DNA from: Euphorbia lathyris
Lineage: Eukaryota; Streptophyta; Magnoliopsida; Malpighiales; Euphorbiaceae
Assembly: GCF_963576675.1 (NCBI RefSeq)
Contig: NC_088917.1
Location: 18,938,001-19,002,000, forward strand
DNA: 64,000 bases
Direction of reading: 5' to 3'
Below the pieces are notes generated by a model. It saw only the letters and a list, made by a program, of their open reading frames with translations, did not search any database and had not been told where the DNA came from. Both the position numbers and the translations under genes were made by a program. Below, piece after piece: positions 23,016 through 33,092 of the stretch; positions within the stretch are counted from its first letter, which is position 1, and each line of letters begins with the position of its first letter.

Positions 23016-24866
23016 GATTTTAAGAGTGTGTGTTTAACAAAACCTGAGAGTGAGAAAGAGTAAACATATGTCATTCATTTACTTTAAAGTATAACAATCT
23101 AAAATTATAGGCCTTTTAATTTATTTCAGATTGCTCCCACTATTTTGTCAAATTAATAGCCCTCCATATTAATTCGAAGAATTTCACAAATCCTTTAGTG
23201 AGCTAGGATCCTAACTCCTGAGATTTCGCCTTGAGTTTGCTCAACAAGCTAGTCCTATTTGTCAGGTAGATTCATGTAATCAATCACATCTTGAATGTAA
23301 TTCCTAGGTTATTGGGTTACTAACCACATTAGTAACTAATATGTTATTCACATTAATCCCAACCATATTGCCCATTAGTTTATGACAACATGAGTTTGCT
23401 CATCCAATTATCATAATCTAATTTAAGTATTACCCCATATTCATGAAAGAATGACTTTCGATAATTCAGGTGTTACCATAAGACCCCGAGCTTGAGTTTG
23501 CTCAACAACCCAAAGGCCCCCAGTACTGCCGGCTGAATTATAATATTAGGGAGGGGCAACCGATTTTAATAACTTGCTTATTTACTTAACTTTTTAACGA
23601 GGGATTTTATTTAAGTCTCATAATCTAACTTAGTCTTGATTTGCTTTAGCATACATCAGACATACATACATTCACATACATTGGCGTTATGGACATATCA
23701 TCTAAATTATTCCGTCGAGCCAGAGACGGAATAAAAGGCCAAACCTAAGGAAATACTAACTATTACATATTTCTCTTTAGGTCCTCCGTCTTCTCCATGG
23801 CGCCTTGCAATTACATATTAATTTCTATACTACTATAAGAAAACTTCAATTGAATTGAAGGGAATCAGATGAGAGGAGAAATTACAATAGATAGTAGAAA
23901 GGCAGGACGCGCAGGCCCTATTTCAAAAATACCAAAAGACTAAAAGAGGGTCCAAATATGTCCATAACTCCAAACATGCATAGACTCAATTAAATAAATT
24001 TAATTGGTTGATTACATAACCGCCTTATGTAATATTTAGGTTAATCACATTAACTCGTCAAATTAACTTTCATCCAATTTTACTTCTAATCGTTTTGTAT
24101 CTTTATATTAATCCTTAGATTAATATAACCATATAAAACGTTGATTATGCACGTCCCAATTATTTTGATTTCAATTCATTTAACACTTTGATTTACATAT
24201 TGGTAAAAACAAACATTTAAACGAATTTTTATTCGATAATCAAAACAGAAAACTATTAATTTCTGAAAGATATATATACATTTAATACAAAACGATTTTA
24301 AACCATTTAAAATCAAGTGGGTATCGGGCCGGACCCGAGAGCGGGCTTCTGCCGATTGGCAGCAGCCCTTAGGGCACGCGGGACGTCGCTGCCTTGCGGC
24401 AGCGGCGCCCTTGCGCCGCACGCGGCTGCTGCCACGAGGCAGCAGCCGCGCGACAGCGGCCAGTCGTGCCGTGAGGCGCGACTCGGGCTGCTGTCGTTAT
24501 ATATATATTATATTTTTTTTATTAAATATATATATATATGTACATATATCAGTTCTAAAACAATTTTAAAACGATTTTCAGAAATAGGAAAAACTACAAT
24601 AGATTTCCGTTTTATCATTTAGAATTAATAAAACTAATTTTATCAACCTAACTATAAAACTAATAGATTTTGTTATAACGATTATCAACCGAAATAATTA
24701 GGAACATAAGCATAATCAGTTTTAATTAACAATTAATCAAAACTTTATTTATCTTTAGAATTAATTAATCAAAACTATTTGTCAATTAATCCTAACCATA
24801 AATATTTATTCAATCCTATTGAAAACTTCTATATTTTCATATATGAAATAACGGATTTAACGATGG
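23016..24866 (-). other. 5' leader of Copia element B
   Basis: 1.85 kb between primer site and gag start, with no open frame of note. Mostly AT-rich except for a GC-rich block at about 24320-24500. Confidence 0.6.
24349..24450. other. Cluster of five GC-rich hairpins in the Copia B leader
   Basis: Perfect inverted repeats at 24349-24362 (5-bp stem, loop GATT), 24365-24375 (4 bp), 24387-24404 (7 bp, loop TTGC), 24403-24418 (6 bp, loop CCTT) and 24421-24450 (13 bp, loop ACGA). The stems reuse a CTGCC/GGCAG theme. The block is extremely GC-rich in an AT-rich leader. A packaging or dimerisation signal is possible by position but unproven. Confidence 0.7.
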
Positions 24867-24878
24867 CTCTGATACCAC
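24867..24878 (-). promoter_or_regulatory. Primer binding site of Copia element B
   Basis: Minus strand reads TGGTATCAGAGCC directly after the 5' LTR end, complementary to initiator tRNA-Met. Confidence 0.9.
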
Positions 24879-26741
24879 TGAAGGAAATTAGGGCTAAGGT
24901 ATAGCAGCGGAAATATAAAATTTTAGCCTATTTCCTTTTAACCATAGGATCCGTTAATTGTTATTTCATATAAAGAGGGATAAGAAGGAATACCTTTCGA
25001 TGAACAATCTACCGTTGTTAAAGAAGCGCCCACAATTCTTCTCCGAGATTCCAACCACAAAGTTTAACACGGAGAGGTTAAGATGAAATCAACCCTTATG
25101 AGATGCAACCAAAATAGATTGCCTCTAATTAACCAACACAAGATCAAAGAGAAAGAGGGATGAATAAGATTAATCAATCGATGGAATGCCGTATGAATTC
25201 TTATCCACGAACTAGGGGGTGAGAATTCTTTTTCTCTCTCTAATTAGTAATTTCGAAAATCACTATAGGGGGAGGTTAGAGGCTTGGTCGAAATTCACAT
25301 GGGAGGGGGTATATATAGTTGCTTGAATCTAAACCCTAGTTAGATAGGAATATGTTACTTAATAGGAATCCAATTCGGAAAAGGATTCCTAATTATTATC
25401 TCACTATATATCTAATATATTTAGGATACTAATAAATAACCTAATTGGATAATAATAGGAGTATATTAATCCAATTAAAACTCCTAATTTAATTATCTCT
25501 TAATTAATTTAATTCATAATCCTAATCAAATTAGGATTAATGGAATAAAATCAATTCCTTATCTCTATATACAAATTTCGCCCCCCCTCCATATATTTGG
25601 GCCTTACTGGGCTCAATTGGGCTTCCATCTATTAATCATATCCATCTCTCTTTTGGTTCCAAGTCTTATGTGTGATCCATTAGGTTCTTACTACTTCTGG
25701 CCGTATGCAACTATTAAATTAATTTCTTCAAGAATTATATTTAATCTTTGCATAATGGAATGATGTACTGAGTATGTTATTGGCAAGTCTGTAATCATTC
25801 CCCCAGAGTCCGTTAAGAAGACAGGTTGATTCTGTCGTTAACCCTTCCGTATTAGTTACGGTATAATACGATCCTTTATCAACTACATCCTTGAACTGAA
25901 TCTTATGACTATGGGTAATGTCAAGTCACATATAGCGAGACGTTCGTTTTACTTGTTCTTGGCCGAGTCAACTCAAAAAGATAGGTTAAGTGAAATCTGT
26001 ATTTCTACTCTTAAGCTATCACCTTGCAAGGGTTTAGAGTCGAGTCTTCCACAAGCGATCCTTGGATGTATCTCCCATTAATCGGGAGTGATAAATGCTC
26101 AATCCAATGTATAACTACCCTGACATTACTTCCTGTGACACCCAACCTTTGCAGTTCACACCCCAGAGTCATCTCTGTTAAGGATCGTGGGACCGCAGGA
26201 TCAAAGTCTCACATTCAGTAATTCAGGATGACCAATTAACATTCTTTTGAGTCTGAGAATTAGTTATACCTAGTAATACCAATGAGATGAACAGTTGACA
26301 AGGATGAATCTACCCATCCCGTTATCTCAAATCGGATCCCCAATCCTAATGAACAACGTTTCACCGGATCTATGTAACTGTCCAGATATCTATATATATG
26401 AAGCTTGTGAGATCAGCTTTCTGTCGGACAGAAGACATTGTTACATACAAGTCTCAACCGTGATATATCAATCCTAAACATATCACTTGACTTGGGGTGG
26501 TTTTAAGTTTATTAGTTTATTATAAAGTTTTGTCTCACTTCATGCTTGTATGAACACTTTATAATCACTTTAAACAAACTTACGGATTTCCTTTTATTAG
26601 ACTTTATTCAGTGCTTAAAAGGGATTGCCTTTATATAGTTATAAAAAATATATCTCATTAAAACAAATGATATAAAGAACAATTCATTTACAATAAGTTT
26701 GTATCCCGCAACAATTGACTATAGGACACTAAACCCCAACA
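24879..26741 (-). repeat. LTR of Copia element B (right; 5' LTR in element orientation)
   Basis: 1863 bp, about 99% like 13927-15788 by eye. Followed by target duplication TGGCG (26742-26746). Confidence 0.93.
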
Positions 26742-26993
26742 TGGCGGGTCTCCATTACTCGCTCTCATCGGGCGTATCTCGTTATGGCGTATCTCGCCAT
26801 GGTCCACGTGGTGTGGCATAATGCTAGAAACTCCTTCCTTTTCCTCATTATTTGCATATTCACACCTGCATTAATTATCATTAATTCCACATTAATCATG
26901 CATAAATATCTCTTTTAGAAGAAATAATGGTTTGTCATTATCTCTATTAATTTTCCCTTATTCCTTATTCAAGAATAATTTGGGTTGTTATCA
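26742..26993 (-). repeat. LTR of element A (right copy, second part)
   Basis: Resumes the LTR of A interrupted at 13926, ending in GTTATCA, and is followed by the ACCCC duplication of A. Confidence 0.9.
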
Positions 26994-27228
26994 ACCCCAA
27001 ACCTTAAACCACTTATCAGGCCAAACTCCCAATCTCCAAACCTCATATCAACTCCCCTCACCCTGAACCGCATCTCCATGTGTTTACTTTCTTTATGTTT
27101 AATCTCCCGCGATAGGACATGATGAACTATTCCAAAAGAGAAACTAGCAATCTTCATATCCAAATATTGACCAAAACATGTTTTCCTATACATTTCTAAC
27201 TGCTTTTCACTCAAGTACTTCTTTATCA

Positions 27229-28533
27229 GGGTAAATTACATACGCGGTGTACAACGTTTGCCCTGTTTCACACTTTGGTGTACAACCTTCAATTTTGCAC
27301 ACAAAAGTGTACAACCTTTTGCTGACCTCACACTAAAGTGTACATCCGGTAATTGTGACCGGTCAACCTAAAGTCAACACGCCACATCATCATTTTTTAT
27401 CCTATTAATTTCAAAAATGGGACCCACTCTTTACTTAATTACTAAAATACCATTATTCCTTATATAATTACTAAATTACCCCGGTCTTCTTCCCTATTTT
27501 GTGCAATTTCTCTCTCTTTCCCTTTCTCTATCTCAGTCTCCTATCTCTCTAAAAATCAATTCATTCTGGAAGGGCTAAACAACTTAAGAGAAAACTATGT
27601 TTTTCTATTGCTTCACTGATTTACGAAATTGGTTGATACACGGTTGAAATTTCCAGATTAAATGCGACTGAAATTTCCAGACTCAAACGCGGTTGACATT
27701 TTCAGATTAAACGTGGCTGAAATTTCCAGACTCAAATGTAGAGATAGAAAATTTACAGATTCTACGTAGGGATAGAAATTTTTAGTTTGTGCCGCTGATT
27801 AGGTGTAGACAACACTCGTTATTTGTTGAAGGCGGTGAAGGCAATAAATCATGGTGCTTGCCATTTACTCGCAAGAATCTTTATCAGTAGTGATTGGCAT
27901 AGCAAACAAATGCATTTGGGAATCATGGAACTTTGCAGTATTTTCTCATTGGCTACTTTTGCATCGTCGTCACAGGCTGCTCAAAGTTGGAATGCAATCC
28001 TTGTTAGGCACAGGCAGGTAAAGTTAGGATTTTTGTTGTTTTTGAAGACATAAAAAGCTAAAGATTCTTTTTTTCTAGAAAATCCAGAAAATGTTGTTAT
28101 TGTTTCTCGATTTACCAGATACAATGGTAGAAGCAGTACTATTTCACGAAAGGAAACATTAATTTCAAAATAAAACTACCTAATTAAATTAAATTGGTAT
28201 ACTTTTAACAAAAAGAAGTTGTAGAAGAGAGAGAGAGGATGAGAGAGAGAGAAATTGCACAAAATTGGGGAAGAATATAAGGGTAATTTAGTAATTATAT
28301 AAGGAATAATGGTATTTTAGTAATTAAGTAAAGAGTGGGTCCCATTTTTGAAATTAATAGGATAAAAAATGATGATATGGCGTGTTGACTTTAGGTTGAC
28401 CGGTCACAATTACCGGCTGTACACTTTAGTGTGAGGTCAGCAAAAGGTTTTACACTTTTGTGTGCAAAATTGAAGGTTGTACACCAAAGTGTGAAACAGG
28501 GCAAACGTTATACACCACGTATGTAATTTACCC
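27229..28533. mobile_element. Non-autonomous MULE E1 in ULP1 exon 2, with possible captured exon
   Basis: 1305 bp with long terminal inverted repeats (about 250 bp) starting GGGTAAATTACATACG and a perfect 10-bp target duplication TTCTTTATCA (27219-27228, 28534-28543). No transposase. Terminal sequence is shared with E2, with the tails at 30900-31513 and, at the very ends, with the MITE at 52734. MULE assignment rests on the long TIRs and the 9-10 bp duplication. Confidence 0.88.
27823..28053 (+). pseudogene. Possible gene fragment captured by MULE E1
   Basis: An open stretch of about 60 codons (KAINHGACHLLARIFISSDW .. FASSSQAAQSWNAILVRHRQ) ends at CAG/GTAAAG, a good donor site. Composition is less AT-rich and the amino-acid use is protein-like, unlike the flanking element. 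I do not recognise the protein. This would make E1 a Pack-MULE, but the reading could be chance. Confidence 0.35.
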
Positions 28534-28559
28534 TTCTTTATCATGACCCCAGAATCCAC

Positions 28560-29980
28560 GGGTAAATTTCATCAATGGTATACGACCTTTGCCCAATTTC
28601 ACACTTTAGTGTACAACCTTCAATTTATCTCACTAATATGTACGAACTTATAGGTGACCTCCCACTTTGGTGTACAGCATGTAAAAATGACCGGTCAATG
28701 TGCCACGTTAGCAGTTTGACCGGTTAAAAAAGTCAAAATTTGACCACCTAATATAAAATTACTTCTATACCCTCTTCTTCCTCCTTCCTTCTTTCTCTTT
28801 CTCTTTCTCTCTCTAACTCCTCTCTCTCTCTTTCATTTTCTCTCTACCTATGATTAGAATCTAACAAATTTCTATGGATATGAATTCTGTCAAATATGAT
28901 ACACAAAATCTAGAATCATATTCATATGGTAGTAAATAACTCCATCACATTTCCCAGAATACGAGAATGGCATCCATGTGAGAAGCTTTGTCTAAAATTG
29001 CCTCCATTTGTGTGGGTTATTTACCTCGACATTCAGTTGTTTAATGGAGCTCCTGGCTCTTCCTTTTTCTCAGCCTTTAGCTGATTGTATCCTTGAAATT
29101 TTTGATAAATGGAAAGGAAAAATTCTTTCAATGGCTGACCGTTTAAGTATTATTAAATCAGTTGGTAGTGTTAAGATCGACTACCTACCTGACATTCACT
29201 GAAGGGACCTTTTCCAGATTTAAGGGAGAACAGATTCTGGTGGCTAGGTCAAACTCGAGTATTTCCTTTTGGACTGGTCTCTAGATTCTCCCAATGATCG
29301 CTGAATACTACGTTATCCCTTTTTCTAAGCAACGTGCTCTACAAGATCGAGTTTCTGATTTTACGAATAATGGTGTTTGGACAAATCGACTACCTCTTCC
29401 TGATGATATCCTATAACGAATTCAACGTGTCTTGAAAACCATCGAAGTTGTTGACCATTGCATATGGTTTGTGGCTGTTGATGGGGTTTTTACCGATTAA
29501 GAAATTTGAGACCTTTGGATTTGATAGTGGTGCTCTTCTAACTTTATTCCATCCATTAATCTTCTAAATCAAACTTGCTGAAATTTTGAAGTCCCATTAA
29601 TCTTCTAAATCTAATTTGTTGAAATTTGAAGAGAGGTTAGAGTGAGAGGGGGATTAGAGAGAGAAGTTAGAGAGAGAAGGAAATTTGAAGAGAGAAAGAA
29701 ATTTGAATGAAGAAGATGAAGAGATTGAAGGATAGGGGTAAAAGAGAGAAAAAGATAAAATTATTTTTTTTATATAATTTGTGGGTCCCACTTTGTTAAT
29801 GAATATGATGAAAAATGATGATGTGGCGCGTTGACTTCGAGTTGACCGGTCATTTTTACCTGCTATACACCATAATGGGAGGTCACCTATAAGGTGGTAC
29901 ATTTTAGTGTGACAAAATGAAGGTTGTACACCAAAGTGTGAAATAGGTCAAAGGTTGTACACCATTGGTGAAATTTACCC
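28560..29980. mobile_element. Non-autonomous MULE E2 in ULP1 exon 2, carrying a LINE fragment
   Basis: 1421 bp, ends GGGTAAATTTC..GAAATTTACCC, TIRs over 200 bp, 10-bp target duplication CAGAATCCAC (28550-28559, 29981-29990). It lies only 26 bp (in the unbroken gene) from E1 and is related to it in the TIRs but not inside. Confidence 0.88.
29008..29500 (+). pseudogene. L1-type LINE ORF2 C-terminal fragment inside MULE E2
   Basis: Reads PLADCILEIFDKWKGKILS and MADRLSIIKS, a hallmark of the region after the reverse transcriptase core in plant L1 elements, then in shifted frames FWTGL and NGVWTNRLPLPDD as in the zf-RVT region. Several stops and shifts; no catalytic RT motif is present. Probably picked up by the MULE as a fragment. 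Confidence 0.6.
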
Positions 29981-30165
29981 CAGAATCCACATTAAACCTC
30001 ACTGTTACTTGAGCATCCGAATCAACCGCCTTGGGATATTTGAAAATGGAACTATGTCTGCGCTTTTTGGCTTCCCTGGGATCATGCTGTAACAATTTTA
30101 AACATACACATATTAAATTCACTAACAAATCTGACATATTCTAAGTATAATTCCTTGTCTCACTT

Positions 30166-30430
30166 ACAATCTTGTCGCATTCGTTTGTGAATGCGCTCAA
30201 ATGCGACAATGTTTAAGGGTGTAGCTTGTCGCATTTGAGCGTATTTAGGTAATAAATGCGACAGTTAAAGGTAATGGCTCGTCGCATTTGAGCGCATTTA
30301 GGTAACAATTGCGACAGTGTTCACGTATAATTCCTTATCGCATTTGAGCGCATTTAGGTAACAAATGCGACCATATTTACATACAGTTAAAATATGATCG
30401 CATTCGAGCGCATTTAATCTTCATTAATGG
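30166..30430. repeat. Palindromic GCGCATT/TGCGACA array 4, in ULP1 intron 1
   Basis: Five units of TCGCATTTGAGCGCATTTAG or its inverse, each followed by GTAACAAATGCGAC-like arms. It fills most of the intron between 30466 and 30086. Confidence 0.8.
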
Positions 30431-30899
30431 CGGTAACAACAGGGAAGAAGATGATGCATGCTTACCTTATGTTTCGTCCGTCCTTCCTCTTCGTTTGCCG
30501 CCGCCGTCGCCTTCCATTTTCTCGCCATCCTCGCCGTGCGCAGCAGATGAAAACGGGCCGCGAGGTAGGAGATGAAAATAAAAATGAAAATGCAGAGAAG
30601 AACGGCCCGGATTATATATAGTGATGAATTCAAAACGTAAAATGCAGTTGAAACACACTAAAACTGAAGAAGATGAACCACAATGAAGTTGAACGGGAAA
30701 GGTCAGGTGAGGAAGTCGAAGTGGAAGCAGCGGGAGGTAGGAGATGAACCTTTAAACTAAAATAAGGGTAGTTTTGTCCAAAATGGGTTTAAATGTCTAA
30801 TTTGGTAAAATGGAAGCAAGGTGGGTTAGATATGTAAATTGGGGTCTTTGATTGGGTTAGATTAGTAATTATCCCTTTATAATATACTTGTAATATATA

Positions 30900-31513
30900 T
30901 CATTATTCTTTCATATTTTGAGAGAGAGAGGGAGGAGTGAGAGAGAAATGGTAGAGAGAGGAGTGAGAGAGAAGATGTAGAGAGAGAAATGGGAGAGAGG
31001 GGTTGAAGGAAGAAGATGGAGGTATTTTAGTAATTTTATAAGGAATGTGGTTATATTAGTCTTTCTATAAAGAGTGGGTCCCACTTTTTCTAATTCTACA
31101 AAATCCGACTGTATACTTTAGTGGGAGGTCACCTGAAGCTTGTACAGTTTAGTGTGACAAAATTTTGGTTGTACACCAAAGTGTTATTTGGGGTAAAGGT
31201 TTTACACCACATATGTAATTTACCCTTAAAATATGGGTTAAAAATTGATGATTTGACATGTTGACTGGGTTGACCGGTCATTTTTACCCGGTGTACACTT
31301 TAGTGAGAGATCACTAGAAGGTTCTACACTTTAGTGTGAAAAAATTTTGGTTGTACACCAAAGTGTGAAAACAAGCAAATGTTGTACACCACGTATGTAA
31401 TTTACATGGGAGATTACCAAAAGGTTGTACAGTTTCGTGTACAAAATTGAAGGTTGTACATCAAAATGTGAAAAATAACAAAGGTTGTATACCAAGTATG
31501 TAATTTACTCCTT
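30900..31513. mobile_element. Three successive truncated right ends of the E1/E2 MULE family
   Basis: A GA-rich stretch (30917-31015) and E-type interior lead to a right terminus at about 31230; two further terminus copies in the same orientation end at about 31408 and 31513. Each ends in TATGTAATTTAC. No matching left ends were found. Confidence 0.65.
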
Positions 31514-31535
31514 TAAATGCAGTAGTTATTTTTTA

Positions 31536-32095
31536 GGATAATTAATTTATTAGTCCCTATATTTCGACAAAATATACTGTTTAGTCCCTATATTTAAAAA
31601 AACACATGGTAAAGTCCCCAACATTTTTCTCGGTGAACTGTTTAGTCCCTAACGTTTTTCTCAATAAACTGTTTAGTCTCTGCCGTTAGACTCTCATGAA
31701 AATTCTGTTAGTCAATTTGGATTTGCGTTCTTCTTTTCCTTTATTTTCCTTTCCTTTAAACTCCAATGCATCTGAAATTAACTTTGAATGTTCTTCTTCT
31801 TGATTTTCTTCTTAATCGTTCAAATTTATAAGCATTGGGTCTGTTCTTTTTCTTGTTCTCCATACAAATAGCCTCTTCTTCTAAATTGGATTTCCTCTTC
31901 TAAAGTTTGAAGGTAAATAGTAAAGGGTAATTTAGTCATTCCCGAAATCATAAACGGTAAAAAATCTAACAAACAGACGGAAGGACTAAATAGTTCACTG
32001 AGAAAAATGTTAGAGACCTTACCATGTGTTTTTGAAAATAAATGGACTAAACAGTGTGTTTTGTCAAAATATAGGGACTAATAAATTAATTACCC
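31536..32095. mobile_element. MULE-type MITE with 9-bp target duplication
   Basis: Ends GGATAATTAATTTATTAGTCC-like and its inverse, TIRs over 100 bp, perfect duplication TATTTTTTA (31527-31535, 32096-32104). No coding capacity. Confidence 0.85.
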
Positions 32096-32104
32096 TATTT
32101 TTTA

Positions 32105-32896
32105 CCACTTATTTTTTAATCTTATCAAGCAACACCTTATAATATCTTAAGGAGACTCTTTTATTATACTCTTAAATTAAATTTTGAATAGTTTGGATTA
32201 AAAACAAACTCCACGAGACTCTTAGGTGTTGTTTGATAAAACTGAAAATTAAGTGTTTAAAAAATAAGTACCGGATTTTAAGTGTGGAATATTATAAGTG
32301 CTGAACGTATTGAATGATGTAGCTTTAATAAAAATATTAGTTAGTATTGTTTAACTTAAAATGTTAAGTTAAATATTTTGACTTATTAAAATAAGTGGTT
32401 TTCACTTAATTAACTAATTTAAGTGGTGGAGGAACAACCGTTATCAAACGCACTTAAATTAAATAAGTGCTTAATATTTTAATTTAAGTAATTAAATGGT
32501 TTATCAAACAAGGCCTTAGTCACTCTTCGTATCGCTAAGAGTCAATTCACTCTCTATTATTGAGTAATTCTCTGTCATCTCACTATTTGTAAATGTAACA
32601 ATACATAATAATTTTAATGATAAAAAAATAAATAAGAAGTGAGTATGAATATTGTTAAACATGACATGCATTTTAATACTCTTAAATACGTAAGAGTTAA
32701 TTGTTTATATTATTTTAAAAAATAGAATAAGAATCAGTTGGAAATGCTCTTAACTTGTTATAATCTGAAAGATAGTGATGAAAAAATTTGATATTTGACT
32801 TGGACACACTCGGTCTGCAAATATTGCTACATTCTGCATCCAATTCTTTGTTTCCATATATAAAAGTGTACATAGCTAGTTAACATGTCCATTAAA
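32105..32896. other. AT-rich intergenic DNA with a possible hAT-like MITE
   Basis: 32225-32515 has inverted ends GGTGTTGTTTGATAAA and TTTATCAAACAAGGCC, typical of plant hAT-like MITEs, but I could not find a clean 8-bp duplication. The rest shows no gene. Confidence 0.4.
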
Positions 32897-33092
32897 TTAA
32901 ATTCGGGAAGAAAATCTGTTGTCTCCATTTTGATGTCCCCTTCCATATCCCTTGCACAAAAAGTGGTCCCTTTTAATTAAAATAATATATTTTTGAGTCA
33001 AAGGACCCAAATTATTAAAATGGATCACTTTTTGTGAGATGGACATGAAAGGGGATACCGAAATGGGAACGTCAGATTTTCCCTCTTAAATT
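32897..33092. mobile_element. Short MITE with ~42-bp inverted ends
   Basis: ATTCGGGAAGAAAATCTG at the left and its imperfect inverse at the right enclose a 195-bp palindromic element; TTAAATT flanks both ends. Confidence 0.6.

Larger units (their letters stand above)
13927..26741 (-). mobile_element. Copia LTR retrotransposon B, nested in the LTR of element A
   Basis: 12.8 kb with LTRs of 1862 bp (13927-15788) and 1863 bp (24879-26741), TG..CA ends and 5-bp target duplication TGGCG. It is minus-strand: TGGTATCAGAGCC (complement to initiator tRNA-Met) lies just inside the right LTR and a CCAAGTGGGAGTA purine tract just inside the left LTR. About 20 differences between the LTRs by eye (roughly 1%) point to a recent insertion. 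The gag-pol reading is disabled by element C, a frameshift and two stops. Confidence 0.95.
7148..26993 (-). mobile_element. LTR element A (Ty3-gypsy-derived, degenerate), inserted in the ULP1 gene
   Basis: Ends TGATAAC..GTTATCA with a 5-bp target duplication ACCCC (7143-7147 and 26994-26998). The right LTR (13481-13926 plus 26742-26993) is split by Copia element B. Orientation is minus: a primer-site-like TTGGTGCGGTGAACG lies just inside the right LTR at 13480, and a purine-rich tract (reverse of 7841-7856) lies inside the left LTR. The internal part (7841-13480, 5.6 kb) holds only scraps of gag, protease and RT/RNase H plus large tandem repeats, so A cannot move by itself. The LTRs differ by only about ten bases by eye, so the insertion is fairly recent. 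Confidence 0.88.
3900..30528 (-). pseudogene. DUF1985/ULP1 (C48 protease-like) transposon gene, split by insertions
   Basis: Whole-gene entry. I infer six exons on the minus strand: 30528-30466, 30086-6713 (interrupted), 6465-6334, 6254-5319, 5077-4634 and 4544-3900. All junctions are GT-AG and all phases are 0. Once the insertions and one copy of each target duplication are removed, exon 2 is 777 nt and the total is about 998 codons, which strongly supports the model. Order of parts: short basic N-terminus, DUF1985-type domain, acidic region with tandem repeats, Gly/Arg-rich linker, C-terminal ULP1 peptidase. Family knowledge: C48 peptidases process SUMO; the role of the transposon-borne versions is unclear. 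The only point lesion I see is one TAG near 6849. The gene is dead because about 20 kb and two smaller elements sit in exon 2. Confidence 0.8.
26994..30528 (-). pseudogene. ULP1 gene exon 1 and proximal part of exon 2 (DUF1985 N-terminal half)
   Basis: Exon 1 (30528-30466, MARKWKATAAANEEEGRTKHK, 21 codons) ends at AAG/GTAAGC. Exon 2 starts at 30086 after TTACAG with HDPREAKKRRHSS. Its pieces are 30086-29981, 28549-28534 and 27218-26994, separated by MULEs E2 and E1. Read together they run FKYPKAVDSDAQ .. VMIKKYLSEKQLEMYR .. CFGQYLDMKI .. MRFRVRGVDMRFG and WEFGLISGLRFG, the N-terminal half of a DUF1985-type domain, continuing at 7142. Start chosen at 30528 because the short basic first exon joins exon 2 in phase; an upstream in-frame ATG at 30633 is also possible. 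Confidence 0.72.
1226..30875. mobile_element. Large MULE with convergent mudrA-type and DUF1985/ULP1 genes, later disrupted
   Basis: The two genes converge on 3437-3900, as mudrA and mudrB do in maize MuDR. MULEs that carry ULP1-like protease genes are known in plants (Kaonashi/KI-MULE in Arabidopsis, CUMULE in melon), and this element fits that type. The right end is placed at about 30875 because 30760-30875 (inverted) closely matches both ends of the small element at 49886-50720, including a GG..TAATTACTAATCTA-like terminus. The left end is not seen. Removing the three insertions in the ULP1 gene leaves an element of roughly 7 kb within the window. The element is inactive: the transposase has a frameshift and the protease gene a stop plus three insertions. 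Confidence 0.7.

Noticed and set aside
24317..24500. GC-rich open frame, or bacterial contamination
   Set aside because: The GC comes from stacked hairpins within a Copia leader whose two LTRs and primer site are in place; no protein similarity was recognised.
30424..30633. Membrane-segment-like N-terminus upstream of ULP1 exon 1
   Set aside because: The in-frame upstream stretch is AT-rich and lacks support; the ATG at 30528 gives a compact exon that splices in phase.
32225..32515. Firm hAT element call
   Set aside because: Inverted ends are good but no 8-bp target duplication could be matched, so it is only listed as possible.
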